This document shows, piece after piece, positions 1-7,992 of a DNA stretch of 64,000 nt. How positions within the stretch are numbered: the first letter of the stretch is position 1; every line of letters starts with the position of its first letter. The notes under the pieces are model-generated. The model was not told the origin of the DNA, ran no database searches, and saw only the letters and a list, made by a program, of their open reading frames with translations. This DNA comes from Streptomyces sp. SW4 (GTDB lineage Bacteria > Actinomycetota > Actinomycetes > Streptomycetales > Streptomycetaceae): contig QKWM01000004.1 of assembly GCA_003248315.1 (NCBI GenBank), positions 496,001-560,000 of the forward strand, given 5' to 3'. The position numbers were made by a program, and so were the translations under genes.

Positions 1-521
1 ACGTACTCGATCACCCCGGAGCGCGACGAGAAGGTCGACTTCGCCGGCCCGTACCTGCTCGCCCACCAGGACGTGCTGCTGCGCGCCGACGACAACTCGA
101 TCAAGTCCCCGAGGACCTGAACAACAAGAAGCTGTGCTCGGTCACCGGCTCCACCTCGGCGCAGAACGTCAAGGACAAGCTGGCGCCCAAGGCCCAGCTG
201 CAGGAGTACCCGACCTACTCGGCCTGCCTGACCGGTCTGCAGAACGGCGCCATCGACGCGCTGACCACCGACGACTCGATCCTGGCCGGTTACGCCTCCC
301 AGGACCAGTTCAAGGGCAAGTTCAAGCTCGGTGGCTTCAAGATGACCAACGAGAACTACGGCATCGGCGTCAAGACCGGCAGCGACCTGACGGCGAAGAT
401 CAACGACGCGCTCGAGGCCATGGTCGCCGACGGCTCCTGGCAGAAGGCCGTGGACGCCAACCTCGGTCCCGCCAACTACAAGAACGAGCCCGCGCCGAAG
501 ATCGGCGACGTCAAGAGCTGA
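1..521 (+). CDS. gluB: Glutamate ABC transporter substrate-binding protein, 3' part
   Basis: This is the C-terminal part of a family 3 solute-binding lipoprotein that captures glutamate outside the membrane and delivers it to the GluC/GluD permease. The start lies before the window. Visible family traits are the early segment TPERDEKVDFAGPY, the segment SVTGSTSAQNV and the stretch NYGIGVKTGSDLTAKIND near the end. The product closes with GDVKS and TGA at 519-521. The first reading frame stops at about 118 within PRT. Family sequence (EDLNNKKLCSVTG) continues one frame down, so one C is missing in the run near 108-112. The two permease genes follow directly, which supports the glu operon assignment. 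Confidence 0.9.
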   Translation, partial: VLDHPGARREGRLRRPVPARPPGRAAARRRQLDQVPEDLNNKKLCSVTGSTSAQNVKDKLAPKAQLQEYPTYSACLTGLQNGAIDALTTDDSILAGYASQDQFKGKFKLGGFKMTNENYGIGVKTGSDLTAKINDALEAMVADGSWQKAVDANLGPANYKNEPAPKIGDVKS

Positions 522-604
522 GGCAACGCCTGACAGGGTGCGCCGTCCCGGAACCGGGCGGCGCACCGGGGCGGGCATCCCTACACGCGGAAGCGCGGGA
601 GATC

Positions 605-1269
605 GTGTTCGACTTTCTTGAAGATTACGACCTGCTGGGGCCTTCTGGACGACGGTGCAGCTCGCTGTGCTCTCCGCCGTCGGCTCCCTGATCTGGGGCA
701 CCCTGCTGGCCGCCATGCGCGTCGGCCCGGTGCCGCTGATGCGCGGCTTCGGGACCGCGTACGTGAACATCGTGCGGAACATTCCGCTGACCGTGATCAT
801 TCTGTTCACGTCGCTGGGCCTGAATCAGACCCTGGGCGTCACGCTCGGCGCGGACGACTTCGAGACGATCAACTTCCGGCTCGCCGTCCTCGGTCTGATC
901 GCCTACACCTCGGCCTTCGTCTGCGAGGCACTGCGCTCCGGCATCAACACGGTCCCCGTGGGCCAGGCCGAGGCCGCCCGCGCGATCGGGCTCAGCTTCA
1001 ACCAGGTGCTCGGCCTGGTCGTACTGCCGCAGGCGTTCCGCTCCTCCGTCGGCCCGCTCGCCAACGTCCTGATCGCGCTCATCAAGAACACCACCGTGGC
1101 CGCCGCCATCGGTGTGGCCGAGGCGGCCCTCGTGATGAAGGAGATGATCGAGAACGAGGCGCAGCTGCTGCTGATCTCCGCGGTCATCGCGTTCGGTTTC
1201 GTGATTCTGACGCTGCCGACCGGCCTGATCCTCGGCTGGGTGGGCAAGAAGGTGGCGGTGAAGCGATGA
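605..1269 (+). CDS. gluC: Glutamate ABC transporter permease GluC
   Basis: An inner-membrane permease of the His/Glu/Gln/Arg family, one half of the glutamate import channel with GluD. The GTG at 605 opens FDFLEDYDLLG and follows a GGGAG ribosome site at about 595-599. The frame then breaks in the GGGG run at about 637-640 (one G missing), and the body continues from 655. Corrected length is about 221 residues. Several hydrophobic segments are present, as is the cytoplasmic EAA-type loop GQAEAARAIGLSFNQVLGLVVLPQAF that contacts the ATPase. The stop overlaps the ATG of gluD (ATGA), which indicates translational coupling. Calling the internal GTG at 655 as the start would lose about 17 conserved residues. 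Confidence 0.92.
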
Positions 1270-2161
1270 GCTCCGTTCTCTACGACGCCCAGGGGCCCCG
1301 CGCCAAGCGGCGCAACGTCGTCTTCACGGTGGTCTTCTTCGTCGCTCTCGCGGCGCTGCTGTGGTGGGTGATCGGCACCCTGTACGACAAGGGCCAGCTG
1401 GACTGGGACAAGTGGAAGATGTTCTTCACCAGCGGCGAGCCCTGGTCGACGTACATCTGGCCCGGTCTGCAGGACACATTGAAGGCCGCCGCCCTCGCGA
1501 TGATCATCGCGCTGCCGCTCGGCGCCGTGTTCGGCATCGCCCGTCTGTCGGACCATGCGTGGGTACGGGTACCTGCCGGCATCGTGGTCGAGTTCTTCCG
1601 GGCCATTCCTGTGCTCGTCCTGATGATCTTCGGCATGGCGCTGTTCTCCGAGTACGCCCCCGTCAGTGCCGACGTCCGCCCCATGTACGCGGTGGTCACC
1701 GGTCTGGTGCTGTACAACGCCGCCGTGCTCGCCGAGATCGTCCGGGCCGGCATCCTCGCCCTGCCCAAGGGCCAGTCCGAGGCCGCCATGGCGATCGGCC
1801 TGCGCAAGGGCCAGGTCATGCGGTCGATCCTGCTGCCGCAGGCGGTCACCGCGATGCTCCCGGCCATCGTCAGCCAGCTCGTGGTCATCGTGAAGGACAC
1901 CGCTCTGGGCGGCGCCGTTCTGACCTTCTCGGAGCTGCTGGCCGCGGGCAACACGATGAGCGCCTTCTACGGGCCAACACCATCGCCAGCTTCACCGTGG
2001 TGGCCGTGATCTACATCGCGCTCAACTTCGCCCTCACGAGCTTCGCGAGCTGGCTCGAGCGCCGGCTGCGGCGGGCCAAGAAGTCCACCGGCGCGGTGCT
2101 GACGGCGGACGACAACCAGCCGAACGCCGGAGCCACGGCGGGCGGCGGAGGCGCACTCTGA
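1266..2161 (+). CDS. gluD: Glutamate ABC transporter permease GluD
   Basis: Second membrane permease of the glutamate importer, about 298 residues after correction. It has an N-terminal cytoplasmic segment, a first membrane span (VVFTVVFFVALAALLWWVIG), and then the permease domain. The EAA loop is GQSEAAMAIGLRKGQVMRSILLPQAV. It overlaps gluC by four bases. The frame breaks at about 1971 in TACGGGCC, where family sequence resumes one frame down as ANTIASFTVVAVIYIALN; one G is missing. The tail is hydrophilic and Gly/Ala-rich (TAGGGGAL). A strong terminator hairpin lies 27 bases beyond the stop, so this is the last gene of the operon. Confidence 0.92.
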
Positions 2162-2187
2162 CAACCGGTCAACTCGTATGACCATCA

Positions 2188-2219
2188 CGAAGGCAGTGGC
2201 GTGATCGCCACTGCCTTCG
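2188..2219 (+). terminator. Terminator hairpin after gluD
   Basis: A perfect 14-bp stem (CGAAGGCAGTGGCG paired with its complement) encloses a TGAT loop. No long T-run follows, which is usual for streptomycete terminators. It sits between gluD and the next transcription unit. Confidence 0.8.
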
Positions 2220-2335
2220 TCACTTGACGCAAGCACCGGCAATGGGTTGCATACGTTCTGTGATCGTGCACCCCGCTCCAACTTCCTGTTCATCTACGTC
2301 CCCGGGACGCGACCGCAGGCAGGGGGCGCCACGCC

Positions 2336-3944
2336 GTGGACCCGGTGATCGTCGTCGGAGCGGGGCCCGTCGGGCTCACGCTCGCCCTGGCGCTGGCGCG
2401 TCAGGAGGTGCCCTGCGTCGTCCTGGACGAGGGACCGGGCAAGGACGAGCCCCGTCCGGCCCGCACCGTCGTCCTGCCGACGACACCGTCGCCCTGCTGG
2501 AACGTCTCACCAACACGTCCCTGACGGAAGCCGGGTTCCGTTGGGCCGGATGGCGGTCCATGCGGCGCAGGCAGGTGATGCGCGAGATCACCTTCGACAC
2601 CGAGCCCGGCCCCCTGCACATCGCCCAGCACGTGCTGACCGGCGCCCTGCGCGAGGCGCTCGCCCACGAACCGCTCGTGGAGATCGCCGCGAACAGCCGC
2701 CTGGACACCGTCGAGCAGGAACCCTCGGGCGTGACCGCCCACACCCGCGGCCCCGACGGCACCTGGTGGCGCGGCAGTTATCTGGTCGGCTGCGACGGCC
2801 CCCGCTCGACCGTGCGCAAACTGCAGGACATCCGCTTCCCGGGCCGTACGGCGGTGGAGCGCCACGCCGTCGCCGCCCTGCGCACCGAACTGCCCTGGAC
2901 CGACGAGGCGTTGCTGCACCGCTCGCCGCCCTGGCGGACGTCCGGCCCTCGGCCGGGGAGGTCACCGCGCGCCCGCTGCCCGACGGCGTGTGGCGCCTGG
3001 ACTGGCTGCTGCCGCCGGGCAAGGACCTGGTCACGCCGGAACTGCTGGTGAACCGGGTGCGGGAGACCCTGGCCGGCTGGACCGGCGGGCAGACCCCGGC
3101 CTACGAGCTGCTGGACACCGGCGTGCACACCGTCCACCACCGTCTGGCGCGCCGCTGGCGGGTGGGCCGTGTCTTCCTCGCCGGGGACGCGGCACACCTG
3201 CTGGGCGCACTGGGCTCACAGGGCCTGGACGAGGGGCTGCGGGACGCCGACAACCTCGCCTGGAAGCTCGCGCTGGCCTGGCACCACGGGGCCCGGGAGG
3301 TGCTGCTGGACAGCTACCAGGCGGAGCGGCGCTCGGCGGTCGCCGGCCGGCTGCGCGCCGCCGACCAGGCACTGCCGCTGCTGCGCGGCGGAGGCGGCCT
3401 GCGCTCCTACGTCCCCGGCTCCTCCCGCGGCCACGACGCGCTGCTCACGGACGGTCATCTGGGACGCGGCGCACTGGGCGGACCGGCGACGTACGCCGAC
3501 TCCCCGCTCGCCCCTGCCCACCTCGACGGTGAAGTGCCCGTCGGCACGCCGCCCGGCGCCCCCGTCACCGACGTGCGCGTCACGGCGGAGGACGGCACGT
3601 TCGTCCGGCTGCGCGACCGGCTCGGCCGGGGGGCGCTGCTGGTGGTGCTGATCGCACCGGGGACCGGCGTGTGGGAGCGCCGGCACTGGGTGAGCGCCGG
3701 CATCATGCCCCGGCTGGCGGCGGCGGTGACCGCGCTGCCGCACCGGGCCGAGCTGCTGGTCGCCGAGAGCTATCCGGGCGCCGCCGCCCACACCGTGCTG
3801 CTGGTGCGGCCCGACGGTCACCTGGTCACGGCCCTGGGCGGGGTCCGCCCGGCGGACCTGTACTCGGCCGCCGAAGCGGTGCTGGGCGGACCGGAGGACG
3901 CGTCCGCCGCGGCCGGGGAGAAGGCCTCGGCGGGCTCTCGCTGA
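2336..3944 (+). CDS. FAD-dependent aromatic-type monooxygenase
   Basis: A PheA/TfdB-type flavoprotein hydroxylase of about 536 residues after correction; its substrate cannot be read from sequence. The GTG at 2336 begins DPVIVVGAGPVGLTLALALA, the dinucleotide-binding GxGxxG fold. The DG motif appears as LVGCDGPRSTVRK, and the second FAD motif as FLAGDAAHLLGALGSQGLDEG followed by DADNLAWKLA. A thioredoxin-like C-terminal domain follows. The gene is broken twice, at about 2480 (after VVLP) and about 2933 (after EALLHR); each break is a one-base deletion. It stands alone between the glu terminator and a repeat block. The early active-site region near the first break cannot be read with certainty. 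Confidence 0.88.
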
Positions 3945-3959
3945 ACCGGCCCGGCGGGA

Positions 3960-4320
3960 ACGACCGAGGCGCGAACCGGCGAAGCGCGAACCGCCGAGGT
4001 GCGAACGGCCGGGACGGAACGGCCGACGGGCGAACCGTCGGCGTGAGAACGGCCGACGGGCGGACCGTCGGCGCGGGAACCGCCGACGGGCGGACCGTCG
4101 GCGCGGGAACCGCCGGCAGGCGGACCGGCGGCGCGGGAACCGCCGACAGGCGGACCGGCGGCGCGGGAACCGCCGACAGGCGGACCGGCGGCGCGGGAAC
4201 CGCCGACAGGCGGACCGGCGGCGCGGGAACCGCCGACAGGCGGACCGGCGGCGCGGGAACCGCCGACAGGCGGACCGGCGGCGCGGGAACCGCCGACAGG
4301 CCAACCGTCGGCCTGGCAGC
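3960..4320. repeat. 30-bp intergenic tandem repeat array
   Basis: Ten 30-bp units lie head to tail between 4021 and 4320. Five copies, starting at 4141, 4171, 4201, 4231 and 4261, are identical. The unit at 4111 differs by one base, and units towards both edges diverge more. Shorter, degenerate copies extend upstream to about 3960. Each unit carries short GCCG/CGGC inverted motifs that could fold. The period is a multiple of three, so long frames stay open on both strands, but they give only Arg/Gly/Ala-rich repeats with no ribosome site. No unique spacers are present, so this is not a CRISPR array. Confidence 0.93.
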
Positions 4321-4400
4321 CGCCGGGCCGTCCGTATGGTGACGGTGAGTTGACCGGTGCGCACCCCCATGGTGTACTCCGGAGCGTGACCGACACCGAT

Positions 4401-4472
4401 GTGCGCCTGTGGCGGAGGGTCCACATGGACCTCGTCCGCTATGCGGGCTGCGTGTGTCGCCCGTCCTGCTGA
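4401..4472 (+). CDS. Cysteine-rich leader peptide (putative attenuator)
   Basis: A short frame ends GCVCRPSC then TGA at 4470-4472, so three of its last seven residues are cysteine. It lies about 150 bases before the cysteine dioxygenase start. The frame is open from GTG 4386, with further possible starts at GTG 4401 (23 residues) and ATG 4425 (15 residues). ATG 4425 has by far the best ribosome site (GGAGGG about six bases before it), so the true peptide may be the shorter form, MDLVRYAGCVCRPSC. Actinobacterial leaders with terminal Cys clusters are known to tune sulfur genes by ribosome stalling when Cys-tRNA is scarce. Here the downstream enzyme degrades cysteine, so the logic would be feedback control of catabolism. 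Too short for routine gene finding. Confidence 0.72.
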   Translation: MRLWRRVHMDLVRYAGCVCRPSC

Positions 4473-4624
4473 ATTCGCATCAGGTTCTCTTCCGCGCGCC
4501 GGGGTCCACTCCCGAGCGCCCGCGCCACCAGCACGCCCATGCGCGATCGTGCCCCGCGTCCGGCAGTCCCGTTCGCCTCGCACCGGTGCGCGCCCTCCGC
4601 GAACGCTTCTTCAGGACGGTACCC

Positions 4625-5184
4625 GTGTCCGTGTTCTCCCCTTTCGCATCCTCCCCTTCCGCATCCTCCGCCGCGACCGGCTCCTCCGGCTCCGCGCCGA
4701 CGCAGTCCGACCTTCTCGACTTCGCGCGGCGCGCCGCCGCCGACACCGCGCTCATCGCCTCCCTCCCGCTCGACCCCGAGGGCCGCACCTGGGTACGGCT
4801 GGCCGGGCCCGGCGGCAGCGAGGCCTGGCTGATCGGCTGGCCGCCCGGCACGGGCACCGGCTGGCACGACCACGCCGACTCCGTCGGCGCCTTCGTCACC
4901 GCCGCGGGCGAGCTGACCGAGTACTCGCTCGCCGCCCGCCTGCCCACCGACGGCTGGCGGACGCTGGAACTCACCGACGGGGTGGACCGGCAGCGCCGGC
5001 TGCCGGCCGGACGGGGCGGGCCTTCGGCCGGCACCATGTGCACGAGGTGCTCAACGAGTCCCCCGACCGGCACGCGGTGTCGGTGCACGCCTACTTCCCG
5101 CCCCTGCCGCGGATCCGCCGCTTCAGCCGCAGCGGGCAGGTGCTGCGCCTGGAGCAGGTCGAGCGGCCGGAGGACTGGCAGTGA
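4625..5184 (+). CDS. Cysteine dioxygenase family protein
   Basis: A cupin-fold, non-haem iron enzyme that oxidises L-cysteine to cysteine sulfinate. Corrected length is about 186 residues. The start is GTG 4625, with AGGA about nine bases upstream; GTG 4631 is an alternative. After a Ser/Ala-rich N-terminus the metal-binding cupin motif is GWHDHADSVGAFVTAAGELTEY. The third iron ligand sits in GRHHVHEVLN, just after a one-base deletion at about 5016 (GCGGGCC). The gene ends DWQ-TGA and overlaps the rhodanese start by four bases. The upstream Cys-rich leader and the downstream sulfurtransferase both support a role in cysteine disposal. Confidence 0.9.
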
Positions 5185-5708
5185 CGAAGACGAACGAGCC
5201 GACCGGTATCGACGCGTTGCTCGAGCGGGTGCGCCGTGGCTACGAGCGGATCGAGGCGCGCCCCGCGTACGAGGCCGCGCGGGCGGGCACGGCGCTTCTG
5301 GTGGACGTCCGGTACGCCGCCCTGCGGGAGCGGGACGGCCTGATTCCGGGCGCGCTGGTGATCGAGCGCAACGAACTGGAATGGCGGCTGGACCCGCGGG
5401 GCAGCCACCGGGTCCCGGAGGCCACCTCCCACGACCTGCGGGTCGTCGTGATCTGCAACGAGGGCTACGCCTCGAGTCTGGCGGCGGAGTCCCTGCACCG
5501 GCTGGGGCTGCACCGGGCCACCGATCTGGTGGGCGGCTTCCAGGCGTGGCGGAGGGCCGGGTTGCCGGTGACGCCGGATGTGCGGGAGGTGCGGGAGGTG
5601 CCGGAGGCTGCGGCGGCGCCGGGGGCTGCGGAAGTGCCGGGGGCGCCGGAGATGCAGGGGCGCCGGAGGTGGGTGCGATGCCATGACGGCGTCGGAGGAG
5701 GTCCGTGA
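5181..5708 (+). CDS. Rhodanese-like sulfurtransferase
   Basis: A single-domain rhodanese, 175 residues as read, translationally coupled to the cysteine dioxygenase through a GTGA overlap. The active-site loop is VICNEGYASSLAAESL with the persulfide-forming Cys at about residue 91. Upstream are the conserved LLVDVR and IPGALVIERNELEWRLD; WRRAGLPV closes the domain. The last 40 residues are Ala/Pro/Glu-rich and built on GGAGGTGC-like repeats. They may be misread, since the true stop could lie in another frame. The pairing suggests handling of sulfur released from cysteine or its sulfinate. The acceptor is unknown. Confidence 0.88.
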   Translation: MTKTNEPTGIDALLERVRRGYERIEARPAYEAARAGTALLVDVRYAALRERDGLIPGALVIERNELEWRLDPRGSHRVPEATSHDLRVVVICNEGYASSLAAESLHRLGLHRATDLVGGFQAWRRAGLPVTPDVREVREVPEAAAAPGAAEVPGAPEMQGRRRWVRCHDGVGGGP

Positions 5709-5802
5709 CGGTGCCGGTGCCGCGGTTCGGGTGCCGATGACGCCGTGACGGCGTCACCGGGGCAGGCCGGTGCAGGCGTCGGCCGTTGCGCCGCCGACGG
5801 CG

Positions 5803-6681
5803 TCAGAATCCGCCGTCGAGGCCGTCCGTGTCCTCGCCCTCTTCCTCCAGCGCCTGCCGGACCACGCGCAGGGCCATGCCCTCGGAGTAGCCCTTGCGGG
5901 CCAGCATGCCCGCGAGGCGGCGCAGCCGCTTGTCGCGGTCCAGGCCTCGGGTGGCGCGCAGCTTACGGGCGACGAGCTCGCGCGCGGTCGCCTCTTCCTG
6001 CTCGGAGTCGAGCTGGGAGACCGCGGCGTCGATGAGCGTCGGGTCGACTCCCTTGGTCCGCAGCTCCTGGGCGAGGGCGCGCCGGGCCAGGCCGCGGCCG
6101 TGGTGCCGGGACTCCACCCAGGCGTCCGCGAAGGCGCTGTCGTCGATCAGCCCGACCTCCTCGAACCGGGACAGCACCTCCTCGGCGGCGTCGTCCGGGA
6201 TCTCCCGCTTGCGCAGGGCGTCAGCGAGCTGCTTCCGCGTGCGCGGGGTCCCGGTGAGCAGGCGCAGGCAGATCGCCCGTGCCTGCTCGACCGGGTCCCG
6301 CGGAGGTTCCCCCTTCTCGGCCCTCGACGAGGAAGTGGTCCCTCCGTCCTCACCGGGCGGACGGCTGCGGTCGCGCCTGCGGCGCCCGCGCGGGCCGCCG
6401 CCCGTGCCCCGGGGCCGGCCGTCACCACGGGCCCCGTCGTCCACGTCCGCTCCGCCGCCGGACGTCGCGGCACCGTCCGCCCCGGAGCCGTACGCCGCGT
6501 CGCCTCCCGGGGCGTACGGCGTCCATGTGTCGCCGCTGGCGCCGTCCCCCGCCGCGACGTCCCCGCCGTACCCGTGGCCACCCGCCCCGGCGGGGCTCCC
6601 GTCGCCCGGTCCGTTCCGCTGCCGTGCGTGCGTGGCGGCGTCCAGGGAGGCGTACTCGGCCCAGTCGGTTCGTCGTGTCAC
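5803..6681 (-). CDS. recX: Regulatory protein RecX
   Basis: A RecA modulator that limits RecA filament extension. It starts with GTG at 6681, three bases after the recA stop, so the two are co-transcribed. The protein has 292 residues. The conserved RecX helical repeats occupy about residues 128-285, with motifs such as ICLRLLTGTPRTRKQLADAL, GLIDDSAFADAWV and GLARRALAQEL. The first ~125 residues are a low-complexity Gly/Ala/Asp extension followed by a basic RGRRRRDRSR patch, longer than the usual ~150-residue RecX. No frame break is visible, which is notable in this window. Confidence 0.95.
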   Translation of the reverse strand: MTRRTDWAEYASLDAATHARQRNGPGDGSPAGAGGHGYGGDVAAGDGASGDTWTPYAPGGDAAYGSGADGAATSGGGADVDDGARGDGRPRGTGGGPRGRRRRDRSRPPGEDGGTTSSSRAEKGEPPRDPVEQARAICLRLLTGTPRTRKQLADALRKREIPDDAAEEVLSRFEEVGLIDDSAFADAWVESRHHGRGLARRALAQELRTKGVDPTLIDAAVSQLDSEQEEATARELVARKLRATRGLDRDKRLRRLAGMLARKGYSEGMALRVVRQALEEEGEDTDGLDGGF

Positions 6682-6684
6682 GGG

Positions 6685-7806
6685 TCAGCTCTTGGCTGCG
6701 GCGGCCTTGGACTTGCCGGCCTTGGCGGCCGCGGGGGCGGGCACCGCGGCGGCAGCGGCGTCGGTGGAGACCGCGGCGTCCGCGCCCGGCTCGGCCGCCG
6801 GCTCCTCGGGACGCACGCCGACGCCCAGCTTCTCCTTGATCTTCTTCTCGATCTCGTTGGCGAGGTCGGGGTTGTCCTTGAGGAAGTTGCGGGCGTTCTC
6901 CTTGCCCTGGCCGAGCTGGTCGCCCTCGTACGTGTACCAGGCGCCGGCCTTGCGGACGAAGCCGTGCTCCACGCCCATGTCGATCAGGCCGCCCTCGCGG
7001 CTGATGCCCTGGCCGTAGAGGATGTCGAACTCGGCCTGCTTGAAGGGGGGCGCGACCTTGTTCTTGACGACCTTGCAGCGGGTGCGGTTGCCGACCGCCT
7101 CGGTGCCGTCCTTCAGGGTCTCGATGCGCCGGATGTCGATGCGCACGGAGGCGTAGAACTTCAGCGCCCGGCCACCGGTCGTGGTCTCCGGGGAGCCGAA
7201 CATCACGCCGATCTTCTCGCGGAGCTGGTTGATGAAGATCGCGGTGGTCTTGGACTGGTTGAGCGCGCTGGTGATCTTCCGCAGGGCCTGGCTCATCAGG
7301 CGGGCCTGCAGACCCACGTGGCTGTCGCCCATCTCGCCCTCGATCTCCGCGCGCGGGACGAGCGCGGCGACGGAGTCGATGACGATGAGGTCGAGGGCGC
7401 CGGAGCGGACCAGCATGTCCACGATCTCCAGGGCCTGCTCGCCGTTGTCCGGCTGGGACAGGATGAGGTTGTCGATGTCGACGCCGAGCTTCTTCGCGTA
7501 CTCGGGGTCGAGGGCGTGCTCCGCGTCCACGAACGCGACCTGGCCGCCGGCCTTCTGGGCGTTCGCCACCGCGTGCAGGGTCAGGGTCGTCTTGCCCGAG
7601 GACTCGGGGCCGTAGATCTCCACGACGCGGCCGCGCGGGAGACCGCCGACGCCGAGCGCCACGTCGAGCGCGGTCGACCCGGTCGAGATGACCTCGATCG
7701 GCTCCTTCGAGCGCTCTCCCATGCGCATGACCGCGCCCTTGCCGAATTGCCGTTCAATCTGTGCGAGAGCGGCGTCCAGGGCCTTCTCGCGGTCGGTTCC
7801 TGCCAT
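6685..7806 (-). CDS. recA: Recombinase RecA
   Basis: The central recombinase and SOS co-protease, 373 residues and intact. The ATG at 7806 follows a GGTGGA ribosome site and opens [23 protein letters not shown]. Walker A is GPESSGKTT and Walker B is [11 protein letters not shown]. The DNA-binding loop L2 region contains [22 protein letters not shown]. The C-terminus ends in an Ala/Lys-rich tail typical of Streptomyces RecA. It is the first gene of recA-recX and has an SOS-type box about 165 bases upstream. Confidence 0.98.
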   Translation of the reverse strand: MAGTDREKALDAALAQIERQFGKGAVMRMGERSKEPIEVISTGSTALDVALGVGGLPRGRVVEIYGPESSGKTTLTLHAVANAQKAGGQVAFVDAEHALDPEYAKKLGVDIDNLILSQPDNGEQALEIVDMLVRSGALDLIVIDSVAALVPRAEIEGEMGDSHVGLQARLMSQALRKITSALNQSKTTAIFINQLREKIGVMFGSPETTTGGRALKFYASVRIDIRRIETLKDGTEAVGNRTRCKVVKNKVAPPFKQAEFDILYGQGISREGGLIDMGVEHGFVRKAGAWYTYEGDQLGQGKENARNFLKDNPDLANEIEKKIKEKLGVGVRPEEPAAEPGADAAVSTDAAAAAVPAPAAAKAGKSKAAAAKS

Positions 7807-7970
7807 GGGTTCCACCCGGTTTGCTTGAGTCGATCGCTTCACGTCAAAGACGCTAACGCCTGCCACTGACAATGCGCCCCGACGCGGGTCCGGCCTGTGG
7901 ACAACTGGGGGTCATCTCCACCCATACCCAGTCGAATCGCCCGTCGTGAGCGTCGCCGGAGCCTCCATAA

Positions 7971-7982
7971 GAATGGATGTTC
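7971..7982 (-). promoter_or_regulatory. SOS (Cheo-type) box upstream of recA
   Basis: On the minus strand the site reads GAACATCCATTC inside ATCGAACATCCATTC. It matches the Gram-positive LexA operator pattern GAAC-N4-GTTC except for A in place of G. It lies about 165 bases before the recA ATG, a position consistent with LexA control of the recA-recX unit. Operator function is inferred. Confidence 0.7.
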
Positions 7983-7992
7983 GATTTTTGTG

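Noticed and set aside
2224..3051. Separate 275-residue gene starting at 2224
   Set aside because: Its upstream third overlaps the monooxygenase N-terminus in another frame. The useful part is the middle of that enzyme after a one-base loss.
4021..4320. Possible CRISPR array
   Set aside because: Units are directly abutting with no unique spacers and there are no cas genes nearby.
3216..4583. 455-residue minus-strand frame over the 30-bp repeat (CRRFPRRRSA repeats)
   Set aside because: It is open only because the repeat period is a multiple of three. It overlaps the monooxygenase, has no ribosome site and matches no family.
5770..7869. 699-residue plus-strand frame antisense to recA-recX
   Set aside because: High-GC shadow of genuine recA and recX; low-complexity Leu/Asp/Val content and no start signal.
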